Positions 28,393 to 37,537 are shown, counted from the stretch's first letter. The stretch: DNA of 64,000 nt from Bacillota bacterium (GCA_013178045.1 JABLXP010000005.1:62001-126000); one strand, 5' to 3'. The notes: generated by a model not told the origin, from the letters alone. Numbers and translations are program-made.

Positions 28393-30105
28393 CTAATCCT
28401 TCTGGATTTTCGCCCAGGAATCCCGCAAGGGGACAATCCGATTAAATACCAGCTTTTCCTCGGTTGAGTCGGGATCAACGCAGAAGTAGCCCTGGCGCAA
28501 GAACTGGTAGCGGCTGCCGGGCGCAGCGCCGGCCAAACTCGGTTCAACCAGACAATCGGTGAGCGTCACTAACGAGTGGGGATTTATTTTAGCTTTGAAA
28601 TCAGCGCCGTCCTGGTCGTCATCCGGGTTTTCCACCAGGAAGAGATGGTCATATAACCGGACTTCGGCTCTTATGGCATGGGCCGCGGAAACCCAGTGGA
28701 GCGTTCCTTTGACCTTCCGCCCGCTGGCTGCTCCACCGCTGCGGGTTTCCGGGTCATAGGTACAGCGGAGTTCAATTATTTCCCCGGTGCGCTCATCTTT
28801 AACCACCTGCTCGCACTTGATGATGTAGGCGTGTTTCAAGCGCACTTCCTGGCCGGGAGCCAGGCGGAAGAATTTTTTCGGCGGGTTCTCCATAAAATCA
28901 TCCTTTTCGATATAAAGAACGCGGGAAAACGGTACTTTCCGCGACCCCATACTCGGATTCTCCGGATTATTCTCAGCCTCTAACTCTTCCACCAGGTCTG
29001 CCGGGTAGTTTTCGATCACCACCCGCAAGGGTCGCAACACCGCCATCACCCGGGCGGCGCGCCGGTTCAAATCCTCCCGGATACAGTGTTCCAGCAGCGC
29101 GATATCCACCACGCTGTTGCTCTTCGCCACGCCGATGCGCTCACAAAAGTCGCGGATTGCCTCCGGGGTGTAGCCCCGCCGCCGTAGACCCGAGATCGTC
29201 GGCATCCGCGGATCGTCCCAACCAGAGACATACCCCTGTTCCACCAGTTCCCGGAGCTTGCGCTTGCTCATCACGGTGTAGGTGAGATTAAGCCGGGCAA
29301 ATTCAATTTGCCGGGGGCGGCTACCTGTATCGACGTTTTCAATCACCCAGTCGTACAACGAGCGGTGGTCTTCAAATTCCAGCGTACAAATGGAATGGGT
29401 GATTCCCTCAATAGCATCCGAGAGGGGATGGGCATAGTCGTACATCGGGTAAATGCACCATTTGTCACCGGTTCGGTGATGCGTGGCCCGCATAATCCGG
29501 TAGAGGACCGGGTCGCGCAGGTTTAAGTTCGGCGAAGCCATATCAATTTTGGCCCGGAGGACGCGGGAACCGTCCGGGAATTCGCCGGCGCGCATCCGCG
29601 CGAATAAATCCAGGTTCTCCTCGACCGACCGGTTGCGGTACGGGCTCTCCTTTCCCGGCTCTGTCAAAGTGCCGCGGTATTCCCTGATTTCCTGCGGACT
29701 CAGATCGCAGACATAGGCCTTGCCCGCTTTGATCAGCTGAACGGCGTATTCGTACAACTGCTCAAAATAGTCGGAAGCATAGTACAGCCGGTCCTCCCAG
29801 TCGAAACCAAGCCAGCGCACGTCTTCTTTAATCGATTCGACAAATTCTACATCTTCTTTGCTGGGATTGGTGTCGTCGAAGCGTAAATTACACAGGCCAC
29901 CAAATTCAGCCGCAGTCCCAAAATTTAGACAGATGGATTTGGCATGGCCAATGTGCAGATAGCCATTGGGTTCTGGAGGAAAACGGGTGTGCACTTTTTT
30001 ATACTTGTTGTTTTGCAAGTCTTCGATGATCAGGTATTCGATAAAGTTGGACGGCCTCACGTGTAATTTGTTGACATTGTTTTGTTCAATGTTTGGTGTT
30101 TCCAT
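28393..30105 (-). CDS. glnS: Glutamine-tRNA ligase
   Basis: Class I synthetase charging tRNA-Gln directly, 570 residues, the usual length. The HIGH signature is in [15 protein letters not shown] (about 45-58), the KMSKS-type motif is VMSKRKL (about 278), and the C-terminal half is the two-barrel anticodon-binding region of GlnRS ([22 protein letters not shown]). Most Firmicutes lack glnS and make Gln-tRNA with GatCAB, so this gene was probably acquired by transfer. It lies between the toxin/Wadjet segment and a decayed island, a location that fits acquisition. No T-box was recognised upstream. Confidence 0.96.
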   Translation of the reverse strand: METPNIEQNNVNKLHVRPSNFIEYLIIEDLQNNKYKKVHTRFPPEPNGYLHIGHAKSICLNFGTAAEFGGLCNLRFDDTNPSKEDVEFVESIKEDVRWLGFDWEDRLYYASDYFEQLYEYAVQLIKAGKAYVCDLSPQEIREYRGTLTEPGKESPYRNRSVEENLDLFARMRAGEFPDGSRVLRAKIDMASPNLNLRDPVLYRIMRATHHRTGDKWCIYPMYDYAHPLSDAIEGITHSICTLEFEDHRSLYDWVIENVDTGSRPRQIEFARLNLTYTVMSKRKLRELVEQGYVSGWDDPRMPTISGLRRRGYTPEAIRDFCERIGVAKSNSVVDIALLEHCIREDLNRRAARVMAVLRPLRVVIENYPADLVEELEAENNPENPSMGSRKVPFSRVLYIEKDDFMENPPKKFFRLAPGQEVRLKHAYIIKCEQVVKDERTGEIIELRCTYDPETRSGGAASGRKVKGTLHWVSAAHAIRAEVRLYDHLFLVENPDDDQDGADFKAKINPHSLVTLTDCLVEPSLAGAAPGSRYQFLRQGYFCVDPDSTEEKLVFNRIVPLRDSWAKIQKD

Positions 30106-30428
30106 ATGTTTACTTCCTCCTTAAACAGTTTGCTGCCTTATTTTCGCCCAACGTAACCGATTAATACCATTATATCTTCTCGATTATACCATGTCCGTAC
30201 AATACAATTGGTTCATTTTCCATATATTAACCAAAAATCCTGCCTGTATGCCGGATAATTCTCTCTTCACTTGCGATCAGGGTCTCCTGAAATAAATTAT
30301 ACAATAGTGTACTATAATAATTTAGGGGGCAAAATACTATACAAAAGCGGAAATTCCGAATCAGCATTTTATTTTTAATAAACGTAAATGAATAATTGTA
30401 ATGAGTAAAACAAACGGAGGGCTTTCTT

Positions 30429-30605
30429 TTGGAACGATTACGAGAAAAATTACAGCAGATCAATGGCAAAGGATATAAGGCTTATAAAGATATTCAGGGC
30501 ACATATACTGGGAAGGGGTTCCGCCTACACATTGATCACGTGCAGAAAGACCGTCCACCGCAATCAAGTCGTATTTTACAGCTATTTTACAGCGAATTCC
30601 CGTAA
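30429..30605 (+). pseudogene. N-terminal fragment of an ABC-class ATPase gene
   Basis: A TTG at 30429 with CGGAGGG upstream opens a 58-codon frame whose first 42 residues (for example GKGYKAYKDIQGTY and GFRLHIDHVQKD) match the conserved N-terminus of the predicted ABC-class ATPase family (PF09818 by memory), a protein normally of over 500 residues. Similarity stops after about residue 45 and a stop codon follows at 30603. No continuation is found in any frame downstream, so the rest of the gene was deleted. The flanks 30106-30428 and 30606-30751 show no gene. Confidence 0.65.
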
Positions 30606-30751
30606 ATTACAACAAAATCACCGGGCTTTCAACCCGGCTGCCCATTCATCTCTCTATTCAATGCGCCACGAATTTTAAGGCTATTTATGATACGGTTCAG
30701 CGTATCAACCATTACCTCAAATGCAATTTTGAGTATACACTGTCGATTTAA

Positions 30752-30865
30752 TCATACCTCACCTGTAAGAATTTCATAAGGTTCTTTTTCTAGAAGTCCG
30801 TAGTTGCACAATATCTGTGCCACTTCCTTGCCGAACTGTGCCAAATCCTGCCCGCTAAAATTAAA
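30752..30865 (-). pseudogene. C-terminal gene remnant of unknown origin
   Basis: A minus-strand stretch of 37 codons without a start, ending in EPYEILTGEV and a TGA, reads like real protein (LAQFGKEVAQILCNYGLL) and is bounded upstream by an in-frame TAG. It is too short to name a family. Confidence 0.35.
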
Positions 30866-30895
30866 CTAACAGCAGTTGGGAAATTTTCGTTTAGA

Positions 30896-30924
30896 TTGAC
30901 TGAATATATGAGCTTTGTTATAAT
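30896..30924 (+). promoter_or_regulatory. Near-consensus sigma-A promoter of candidate RNA
   Basis: TTGACT at 30896-30901 and TATAAT at 30919-30924 are 17 bases apart on the plus strand. Two further TATAAT boxes occur at 30940-30945 and 30965-30970. No ORF follows before the terminator hairpin at 30980-31067. Confidence 0.65.
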
Positions 30925-30930
30925 TAAGTC

Positions 30931-31067
30931 AAGGAAAGGTATAATTAAATTTATTTAAACTGCATATAATGTTAACAAAGTAGAGTCGCTAATGGCTTCC
31001 TTGGCGCCAGAGTCGGGGTAGAAGCTGATGTTATGACAGCAAAGCCATTAGGACTATCTACTTTTTT
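30931..31067 (+). ncRNA. Candidate structured small RNA ending in an intrinsic terminator
   Basis: The predicted transcript of about 135 bases folds at its 3' end into a long stem: 30980-30998 pairs with 31042-31061 in about 18 base pairs with one small bulge on each side. The enclosed 43 bases contain a second hairpin (GCUG/CAGC, about 31023-31040) and a GGCGCC segment. A T tract (31062-31067) follows immediately. It has no ORF with a ribosome-binding site. It ends 8 bases before the stop codon of the convergent DUF3800 gene, so it could also act as a shared terminator. I do not recognise an Rfam family in it. Confidence 0.45.
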
Positions 31068-31074
31068 ATTTTGT

Positions 31075-31764
31075 TTATTTTTTGAAATCGTATGGTACTT
31101 TTACTTCTGCAAATAAAGAAAATTGCTTTAATTTACTAAAATTATCCATGTCCTCATTGCTCAAGCTCCTCCGCATACATCCAATACAAACATCAGCAGC
31201 TTGAAGCTCCTTTACTTCGTTGGATTTTCCAGGCACAATTATCTTGATGTTAGGAAAACGGGTTTGAAGATGCTGCCTCAGTTCTCTTTCAAAATCTGCT
31301 CCACCAAATTCATCATATATAATATCATAAACTAAACCGATCCCATCCTGGCTGGCAGCAAAAGGTTCCAACACCTCAATAACTTTTTCAAGACAAGCAA
31401 TATATACTTCTTCTTTTCGATTCTGGTTAAAATATTCGCCGCATTGTTTACGATAATAAACACATATAGCCCTCAAGTAATCCCTTATCTTCAATTCTGC
31501 ACCTTTTGAATTTTTCTTTGGTGTTTCATAAACAATATTCTTTATGAAATTTGCTTTAATTTCTTCATAGCTTGAGTGGAGCACATAGTCTTTTAACTCA
31601 TTCAGTAGCATAGATTTCTGTTTTTCAGACAAACCTTTTTTGTTTCTGATATACCTTCTGGTCTCGTATATTCCATCCAACAGCTTGTTTCTATCAAAAG
31701 TTGCGATCCCGCCAACAACAAATATGCTTTCATCCTCACTCTCATCTACAAAAATATAAATCAT
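31075..31764 (-). CDS. DUF3800 protein (RNase H-like fold)
   Basis: A 229-residue protein with the two DUF3800 hallmarks: an N-terminal YIFVDESED segment and a C-terminal LQAADVCIG segment, with further acidic positions (IYDEFGG) between. The predicted RNase H-like fold suggests nuclease or integrase-like activity, but no member I know of has a settled function; the family is frequent in mobile and defence regions. The gene is much richer in A and T than its neighbours and sits in a decayed island, so it was probably acquired. The ATG is followed by a hydrophobic strand, as expected. Confidence 0.8.
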   Translation of the reverse strand: MIYIFVDESEDESIFVVGGIATFDRNKLLDGIYETRRYIRNKKGLSEKQKSMLLNELKDYVLHSSYEEIKANFIKNIVYETPKKNSKGAELKIRDYLRAICVYYRKQCGEYFNQNRKEEVYIACLEKVIEVLEPFAASQDGIGLVYDIIYDEFGGADFERELRQHLQTRFPNIKIIVPGKSNEVKELQAADVCIGCMRRSLSNEDMDNFSKLKQFSLFAEVKVPYDFKK

Positions 31765-31928
31765 CCATAATTTCTCCCTTGAAATTAGGTAAAATCATTA
31801 ATATCTCTTGTGAAGCTATTTTTTGCTCTTATCTATAATGCCAATTAATACAACATAATTCGCTATACTCCGTTTTTTACCTCTTATCTTTGCACTTAAA
31901 GTTATACATATTCTCATTTCATGACAAA

Positions 31929-31955
31929 TAAAAAAATGCCATATCATTGGCATTT
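31929..31955 (-). terminator. Intrinsic terminator, minus strand
   Basis: AAATGCCA (31934-31941) pairs with TGGCATTT (31948-31955) around a 6-base loop, and the minus strand continues with a T-rich tract. It would stop read-through from rlmH and the remnants before DUF3800. Confidence 0.6.
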
Positions 31956-31964
31956 GATTTCAAG

Positions 31965-32200
31965 GTAAGCGTCAAACTGTACCCACCTGGTCTTATGCTT
32001 AGGCTTGAGCGATAATCCTCCTTGAGAACATGATGTAAAAAGATTGAGATAGGAGGATTTTCTTTATGACCAAAGCCGAACAGCAAAAAGAATGGGAGAC
32101 TCGGATTGCCGAATATCGAGCCAGCGGACAGAGTGCTAAAGAATGGTGTGCAGCCCATAATGTAACACCCCGACAGTTATGGTACTGGCTCCGAAAGTTT
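31965..32200 (+). mobile_element. Left end of an IS66-family element with truncated tnpA
   Basis: GTAAGCGTC at 31965-31973 matches the terminal inverted repeat of IS66 elements. About 90 bases later a frame from ATG 32066 (AGGAGG upstream) encodes 45 residues of IS66 TnpA-type accessory protein (EWETRIAEYRASGQSAKEWC, RQLWYWLRKFK). Similarity ends at the junction near 32200; tnpB, tnpC and the right end are absent from the window. The element is dead. Confidence 0.7.
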
Positions 32201-32202
32201 AA

Positions 32203-32508
32203 AAGGAGGAAAAAGAAAAACTTTCTGCCCAGATTGAAAGTATTAGGAACAATACTTTAAACGCCGAGAAAATCGCCAATATGCTGCAAAATTTTGATGC
32301 TGTATTTGACAGTGCTCCTTTTGAAAAGCAAAAGGAATTACTGCACACCCTGATCAAAGAAATCCGCATAAAGAAAAGCGACAACATAGACGAAAGGCTT
32401 GCCGAAGAAATTATCCTGCATTTCTCAGAACTGGATCTTATGCAGTTTGGCAAAGATACAGATGAACAAAAAGCGTTTGAGGTTAACGGTGATACGGCTC
32501 CCCCCTGA
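32203..32508 (+). pseudogene. C-terminal fragment of a large serine recombinase
   Basis: Directly after the IS66 remnant, in another frame, about 75 codons match the C-terminal coiled-coil end of large serine recombinases: AEKIANMLQNFDAVFDSAP and KQKELLHTLIKEIRIKK. An in-frame TAA at 32200 bounds it upstream and no catalytic domain is present. The last codons run into the 3' end of rlmH (32483) and are not part of the homologous region. The junction suggests a deletion between two elements. Confidence 0.65.
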
Positions 32509-32962
32509 TTATCTTAAACGCACGATAAATCTGTTCTATCAAGATCAGCCGCATCAACTGGTGGGGAAAAGTCATCGTAGAAAAAGACAGGAGAAAATGG
32601 CCTCTGGCCAGGACCCGCGGGGATAAGCCCAGGCTCCCGCCGATGATAAAGGTGATTTCACCGTGGCCACGCTGCTCCAGGTCACGGAGCAGATGGGCGA
32701 ACTGCTCGGACGTACAGGCCCGTCCGGCAATGGCCAGGGGGATAACCAGGCTGTCGGGTTTAATCTGCTTTAGAATCCGTTCCGCCTCCTTTTCGCGGAC
32801 CTGGTCTTCCTGCGCGGGTGACACCCGGTCAGGGATTTTTTCATCGGGGACCTCGATGATTTCCACCCGGGCATAAGGGGTCAGCCGTTTCAGGTACTCA
32901 GCCATCCCATCATGCAGGTATTTTTCTTTCAGTTTACCCACCGCGATAATCTGCACGCGCAT
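32483..32962 (-). CDS. rlmH: 23S rRNA pseudouridine-1915 N3-methyltransferase
   Basis: A 159-residue SPOUT-class enzyme that methylates pseudouridine 1915 in helix 69 of 23S rRNA. The SAM-binding knot has FIIGGSLGLSP (about 100-110), and the C-terminus EQIYRAFKIIRGEPYHR is the family signature, so the gene is complete even though mobile-element debris abuts its 3' end. The ATG three codons inside the open frame gives the usual N-terminus (MRVQIIAVGKLKEKY). Its neighbour upstream is an HtrA protease, a common pairing in Firmicutes. Confidence 0.96.
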   Translation of the reverse strand: MRVQIIAVGKLKEKYLHDGMAEYLKRLTPYARVEIIEVPDEKIPDRVSPAQEDQVREKEAERILKQIKPDSLVIPLAIAGRACTSEQFAHLLRDLEQRGHGEITFIIGGSLGLSPRVLARGHFLLSFSTMTFPHQLMRLILIEQIYRAFKIIRGEPYHR

Positions 32963-33078
32963 GGCCAACACTTCTCCTCAGCTTGATCTACCTTTAGTAT
33001 AGTGGAATTTTGGCAAAAGTTAAGCCAGGACGCCATTTAAATCCTGGCTAAAACCTGGCTCAATGACCATCCGGTGTA

Positions 33079-34221
33079 TTACCTGGCCTCCGTCAGTTCA
33101 GCCAGTTTGACCTTAAAAACCAGCTGCTTGTCGGTCGTCTTCTTATCTGTTTTGATCCGCCGATCAACTTTGACCTGAACCTCATCGCCAATGCCATAGT
33201 CCAGCAAGGCATCCTGCAGGTCACTGGCCGTCTTCACCACTCGATCGTTAATGGCAATAATCACATCATCGTTGAGCAGGCCAGCTTTCTGAGCGGGCCC
33301 ACCCGGTACAACTCTCACCAGCACACCGTAGTCAACCGACAAATCGTAATAATCCGCCACCTCCGGGGTGATCTCCCCCTGCATAATAACTCCCAGGCCC
33401 GGTCGAATTACTTTCCCATACTGAATCAGGTCGTTAATTATTTTTTTGACCTGATTGCTCGGGATCGCGAAGCCCATACCCTCAAAACCCGGCAGAGTCA
33501 CCTTAATGGTATTGATTCCGATTACTTCTCCGCGGGCATTAACCAAAGCTCCGCCACTGTTGCCAGGGTTAATCGCGGCATCGGTTTGAATCAGACGAAA
33601 AGCGTAGCCTTCATCGGTGGTCAGGGGACGGTTCAGCCCGCTGATTACCCCGGCCGTGACGGAACGGGCAAATTTCATCCCCATGGGATTACCAATGGCC
33701 ACCGCTAATTCGCCTACATTAACCTGGTCGGAATCGCCGAACGTTGCCCCAGTCAGGTTGTCGGCTTTTATGCGCAGCACGGCCAGATCGGTTCGGGGAT
33801 CCCGCCCAACCAGATCCCCACTGATCTGCCGCCCGTCAGCTAAAGTAACAATAAAGTGCGAGGCGCCTTCAACCACGTGGTTGTTGGTCACGATGTAACC
33901 CGCACTCGGGTCAAAGATTACTCCCGAGCCGGTCCGCTCATTACCCTGACCGGCGAAGAAACCAAAGACCCTCGCCTGACTGGAAATCCCCACCACCGCA
34001 GGACTAACATTTTTGGCGATATCAACGACCGGATCCGCACCTTGAACAGCTGTGGGGGAGACGGGCGGGGCTAGATTGGGCGAGGGAATAATCCCACCGA
34101 CCGTGCGCCAGAAGAGTCCGGCGACCAGCAAACCACCCAGAACGGCACTCAGGACCCCGACCGCCAGGTATGACCACCATCTGTTTCTGGCGGGACCGTT
34201 TTCATCACGTAAAATTGTCAT
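33079..34221 (-). CDS. HtrA/DegP-like serine protease with PDZ domain
   Basis: A 380-residue membrane-anchored protease for misfolded exported proteins. One N-terminal membrane helix (about 20-40) is followed by a trypsin-like domain with His in TNNHVVEGA (about 113), Asp in DPRTDLAVLRI (about 143) and Ser in INPGNSGGAL (about 221). A PDZ domain occupies about 285-365 (ILNDDVIIAINDRVVKTASD). The start is preceded by AGGGAGGAG. Likely expressed with rlmH downstream; a 117-base gap separates them. Confidence 0.93.
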   Translation of the reverse strand: MTILRDENGPARNRWWSYLAVGVLSAVLGGLLVAGLFWRTVGGIIPSPNLAPPVSPTAVQGADPVVDIAKNVSPAVVGISSQARVFGFFAGQGNERTGSGVIFDPSAGYIVTNNHVVEGASHFIVTLADGRQISGDLVGRDPRTDLAVLRIKADNLTGATFGDSDQVNVGELAVAIGNPMGMKFARSVTAGVISGLNRPLTTDEGYAFRLIQTDAAINPGNSGGALVNARGEVIGINTIKVTLPGFEGMGFAIPSNQVKKIINDLIQYGKVIRPGLGVIMQGEITPEVADYYDLSVDYGVLVRVVPGGPAQKAGLLNDDVIIAINDRVVKTASDLQDALLDYGIGDEVQVKVDRRIKTDKKTTDKQLVFKVKLAELTEAR

Positions 34222-34356
34222 TGATCAAAACTCCTCCCTATCTAATCCGGTTGTACAAGGACCAAATTCCTGTTTTCGGCCCAGGATGCCTTGCTCCTAA
34301 TAGTGTTTCCACTTTCAACCGGCTAAATGTACAGGGAGGAAATGAAAAAAGACCCT

Positions 34357-35613
34357 TTATTCTTCTACGTCCCGCATCAATGCCCCCAATTGGGAGAACT
34401 TTTCCACCACGTTTTCGTAGCCCCGGGAGATATGCTGTGCCTGCGTCACAATAGTTTCGCCTTCCGCCACCAGGCCGGCGATCAGGAGAGCCGCACCGGC
34501 TCGCAAATCCGTAGCTTTGACACAGGTACCGTACAAATTCGGCACCCCTTCCACCACCGCCGTGTGGCCTTCCACTTTAATTCTGGCTCCCATTCGCTTC
34601 AGTTCGTCAGCAACCTGGAGGCGGTTCTCAAAAACGTTCTCCACGATTACACTGGTTCCGTTGGCCCGACACAGCAGGGCCATCATCTGGGACTGCATAT
34701 CTGTTGGGAAACCCGGATACGGCAGGGTCTTCACGTCAACGGCAGATATTTCTTCAGGTCCAATTACTTCTACGCTTTCATCCTTTTCAATCACGGTGGT
34801 GCCGGTCTCGCGCAGCTTGGCGATAATGGGGTGAAGGTGGGTAGGAATGACGTTCTCCAGACAAACCTGTCCACCGGTCGCCGCAGCCGCTACCATGAAG
34901 GTACCCGCCTCAATCCGGTCCGGGATGACCGCATAACGCACACCACGCAGTTCACTAACCCCTTCAATCTTGATTATATCAGTTCCTGCTCCGCGAATTT
35001 TGGCCCCCATCGCGTTTAAGAAATTGGCCAGGTCAACCACTTCCGGCTCCTTGGCCACGTTTTCCACGGTGGTCGTCCCCGGCACAACACTAGCAGCCAT
35101 CATAATGTTTTCTGTCGCGCCAACGCTGGGGAAGTCCAAATAGATCTTATTTCCCTGCAATGTTCCCGCTCTGGCCTTAATAAACCCGTGCTCAAGCGCT
35201 ACATCTACCCCGAGCCGCTGCAGCCCTTTTATGTGTAAATCCATCGGTCGCGAGCCAATGTTGCAACCACCGGGGAGGCTGATCTCGGCGATTCCTCGTC
35301 GCCCAACCAGCGATCCCAGCAACAGGTTTGAAGCTCGCAACTTTTTGGCCTGGTCATAAGGAGTAATAAACATAACATTATCGGGGACCCGAATCGCCAC
35401 GGTTCCCGGTTCTAACCAGACCGTCTCCGCTCCTAGTGAAGTCAGGATATTTAATAATGTTTCCACGTCCTGAATCCGCGGAATGTTTTCCAGAATCGTT
35501 TCCCCTTTAGCCAGAACACTGGCCGCGATGATCGCCAGGGCAGCGTTCTTCGCCCCACTAATTCTGACTTTCCCGACTAATTTCTGGCCACCCCTGACCA
35601 CGATTTTATCCAC
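34357..35613 (-). CDS. murA: UDP-N-acetylglucosamine 1-carboxyvinyltransferase
   Basis: First committed step of peptidoglycan synthesis: transfers enolpyruvate from PEP to UDP-GlcNAc. The protein is 418 residues. The catalytic Cys is in LPGGCNIGSRP (about residue 116), so the enzyme should be sensitive to fosfomycin in principle. The N-terminal GAKNAALAIIAA segment and C-terminal RAGAALLIAGL segment are typical. The frame starts at 35613 just after a GAGGAAA-type site. Many Clostridia have two MurA paralogues; whether this is MurA1 or MurA2 cannot be told here. Confidence 0.96.
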   Translation of the reverse strand: MDKIVVRGGQKLVGKVRISGAKNAALAIIAASVLAKGETILENIPRIQDVETLLNILTSLGAETVWLEPGTVAIRVPDNVMFITPYDQAKKLRASNLLLGSLVGRRGIAEISLPGGCNIGSRPMDLHIKGLQRLGVDVALEHGFIKARAGTLQGNKIYLDFPSVGATENIMMAASVVPGTTTVENVAKEPEVVDLANFLNAMGAKIRGAGTDIIKIEGVSELRGVRYAVIPDRIEAGTFMVAAAATGGQVCLENVIPTHLHPIIAKLRETGTTVIEKDESVEVIGPEEISAVDVKTLPYPGFPTDMQSQMMALLCRANGTSVIVENVFENRLQVADELKRMGARIKVEGHTAVVEGVPNLYGTCVKATDLRAGAALLIAGLVAEGETIVTQAQHISRGYENVVEKFSQLGALMRDVEE

Positions 35614-35802
35614 TCGAGGTTTCCTCCTTCAGGCCTTGCCCAGGCTTTTCATCAGCCATAATACGACATAATTTATATTCTAGGACGGGGTGAATATTCC
35701 TGCCGCAAAACCAGCAAAATCCTGCTTTTCGCCTTGGGAATTACTGGCTAGCACGTTAAAGCGTGTTGTTTCTAGACAGCACGCTGTATATTTGTCTCTC
35801 AA

Positions 35803-36345
35803 TCATTTTCCGGGCTGGTGTTCAATCTGAGTACGAACATCATGGGCCGGGACCGTATCTGTTCTGGATAAGGCAAGTTCAACCGCATTGGTGATCGTGA
35901 CCTCGTCTTCCCCACCACCGGCCGCCAACTGGCTAAAAACCGCTTTGACTCCTGGCACCTGCTCGCTTTGTTGGATGGCCAGCGCTTCCTCTGCCGCTGA
36001 TTCCACATGACCATATAAGTAAACTACTCCGTCCTCAACCCTGACCTCAATCTCATGTAAATTGAGGGCTACTGCTTCCAGACGTTCCTGAACCGCTTGC
36101 TGCAGGTCCCGATCGCTCCCGGGATTATCCCAACTGACGGTCAGACTGTTATCGACTGCAGTTACGCCGGCCACCTGTTTAACAACTTCCTCCACCTTCC
36201 TTTTCTCCGCCAGAACATCAACCACCCCCGACAGTCTAACCAATCCCCCTTGCACGTCGACATGGATGCCCTCGCCACTGTGCTGCAAACTATTTATAAT
36301 GGCTCTTTCAACTGCTGCCTTCAGTTTCCGTTCCTGGTCGTGCAT
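35803..36345 (-). CDS. BON-domain protein
   Basis: A 180-residue protein with two BON modules: about 5-72 (VDVQGGLVRLSGVVD, AGVTAVDNSL) and 80-145 (IEVRVEDGVVYLYGHVES, VPGVKAVFS), followed by a short tail. BON domains bind phospholipid or sit at the envelope surface. There is no signal peptide, so it may act on the inner face of the membrane. It stands alone between murA and a predicted metalloprotease; the 190 bases between it and murA contain no gene. Confidence 0.8.
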   Translation of the reverse strand: MHDQERKLKAAVERAIINSLQHSGEGIHVDVQGGLVRLSGVVDVLAEKRKVEEVVKQVAGVTAVDNSLTVSWDNPGSDRDLQQAVQERLEAVALNLHEIEVRVEDGVVYLYGHVESAAEEALAIQQSEQVPGVKAVFSQLAAGGGEDEVTITNAVELALSRTDTVPAHDVRTQIEHQPGK

Positions 36346-36425
36346 AGTTTTCTAAACCCCCTTGCCGTTGCGTGTATCCTTTAATCAGGCTTTTCGTATA
36401 TTTTGCCCAAGCCGCATGATTTTAC

Positions 36426-36456
36426 CCAAAAAACAACCTGGTGAGCTTACCAGGTT
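36426..36456 (-). terminator. Intrinsic terminator after the metalloprotease gene
   Basis: AACCTGGT (36435-36442) and ACCAGGTT (36449-36456) form a perfect 8-bp stem with a 6-base loop, followed on the minus strand by GTTTTTT. Confidence 0.85.
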
Positions 36457-36462
36457 ATAGAT

Positions 36463-37398
36463 TTAATTTAAGTTGTGTTTTAACCAAACGCGAAACTGGC
36501 TTTCAAAACCGGTCAAGTTACAGCCCAATACTTGCTTCATCACTGTATTTATGCTTCGACCCTGGCCAAGCTGGTCCAAAATTACCATCAGCTTGTCTTT
36601 TCCATAGGTACTGACGATAAAGTCAACTGCGGCCAGCGATTCCCAATAGGCCAGGGTCTGGTCAGGCATGACATCAAACGTACGGTCCAATTGGTTTAAC
36701 GTATAGAGCTGACTCGGGTCGAGCTGTGATGGCGGGTCGAAAGCAAAACCCGTTAGTTGGCGCTCCTCGTACTGGGCAATCCCCTCGGTGAGCCAGCGGG
36801 GATAATTGCCTTTGGTAATATAATCAACTACTAGATGTGTGTACTCGTGGGCCATGGGTCCAATCTGCTGAAAAACACGCTTCATCTGGTCTGGTTCACT
36901 TTCCCCAAGCCAGGAGTTAGGCGACAGCAAACGGATTGTCCCCATCCAGTATACACCCATCGCGCGCTGGTCGGCTTTGCAGCCGAAACTTTTCCCCAGG
37001 GCCACCATATTCGGGTAAACGATAATTGGAATCTTACCTGGCGGGTGAAAACTCAGCCTTTCATTTATCGGTTGATAGATTTGCTCAGCCGTTTCCAGGA
37101 CAAGGGGAATCACGTTCGCATCCTGAAACTGATATTTTACTTGAAAGTGCTCACTCTCAGCCAGCTGGTAATCCTGGGTCTGTAAATTTAAACTAGTTTT
37201 CACGTACTCGCGAAAGACCGTGTAGAAGGCCTGTCGGGCCAAACCCGGATAACGCCAGAACACGGTCCCGAGGACCAAAAAACACGCCAGCCCCAGATTG
37301 AACAACAATCTGGCTTTGCCCACCACCCTTTGGGCATTCACCTCTATAACCCCCTCCCCCGTTGGGATCGCTCCCTTCAGGCTCCTCCTTGTCCACAT
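36463..37398 (-). CDS. Membrane-anchored peptidase MA-like metalloprotease
   Basis: A 311-residue protein with one N-terminal membrane segment (LLFNLGLACFLVLGTVFW, about 31-48) and an external gluzincin domain. The zinc motif HEYTHLV is at about residue 188, and the third ligand Glu is in WLTEGIAQYEE about 20 residues later, the peptidase MA family layout. C-terminal helices (AVDFIVSTYGKDKL) complete the domain. The substrate is unknown; similar proteins are common in spore-forming Clostridia. It ends with its own terminator. Confidence 0.85.
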   Translation of the reverse strand: MWTRRSLKGAIPTGEGVIEVNAQRVVGKARLLFNLGLACFLVLGTVFWRYPGLARQAFYTVFREYVKTSLNLQTQDYQLAESEHFQVKYQFQDANVIPLVLETAEQIYQPINERLSFHPPGKIPIIVYPNMVALGKSFGCKADQRAMGVYWMGTIRLLSPNSWLGESEPDQMKRVFQQIGPMAHEYTHLVVDYITKGNYPRWLTEGIAQYEERQLTGFAFDPPSQLDPSQLYTLNQLDRTFDVMPDQTLAYWESLAAVDFIVSTYGKDKLMVILDQLGQGRSINTVMKQVLGCNLTGFESQFRVWLKHNLN

Positions 37399-37537
37399 TA
37401 TACTATATCAGCCTGATCGCGGGGTCTGGGAATTACAGGAAACCAATTCTCTTGGGGTCCGCGACTATTTCATTGGTGTCGTAAAGTTTCTAGACAAATT
37501 ACTGACTTCTTCCCCTTATGGTTGCAGAAGGAACAGA

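Noticed and set aside
30106-30428. T-box leader upstream of glnS
   Set aside because: The region is AT-rich without the T-box core; none recognised.
30463-30678. 71-codon plus-strand ORF in the island
   Set aside because: It overlaps the ABC-class ATPase fragment in another frame and lacks a ribosome-binding site.
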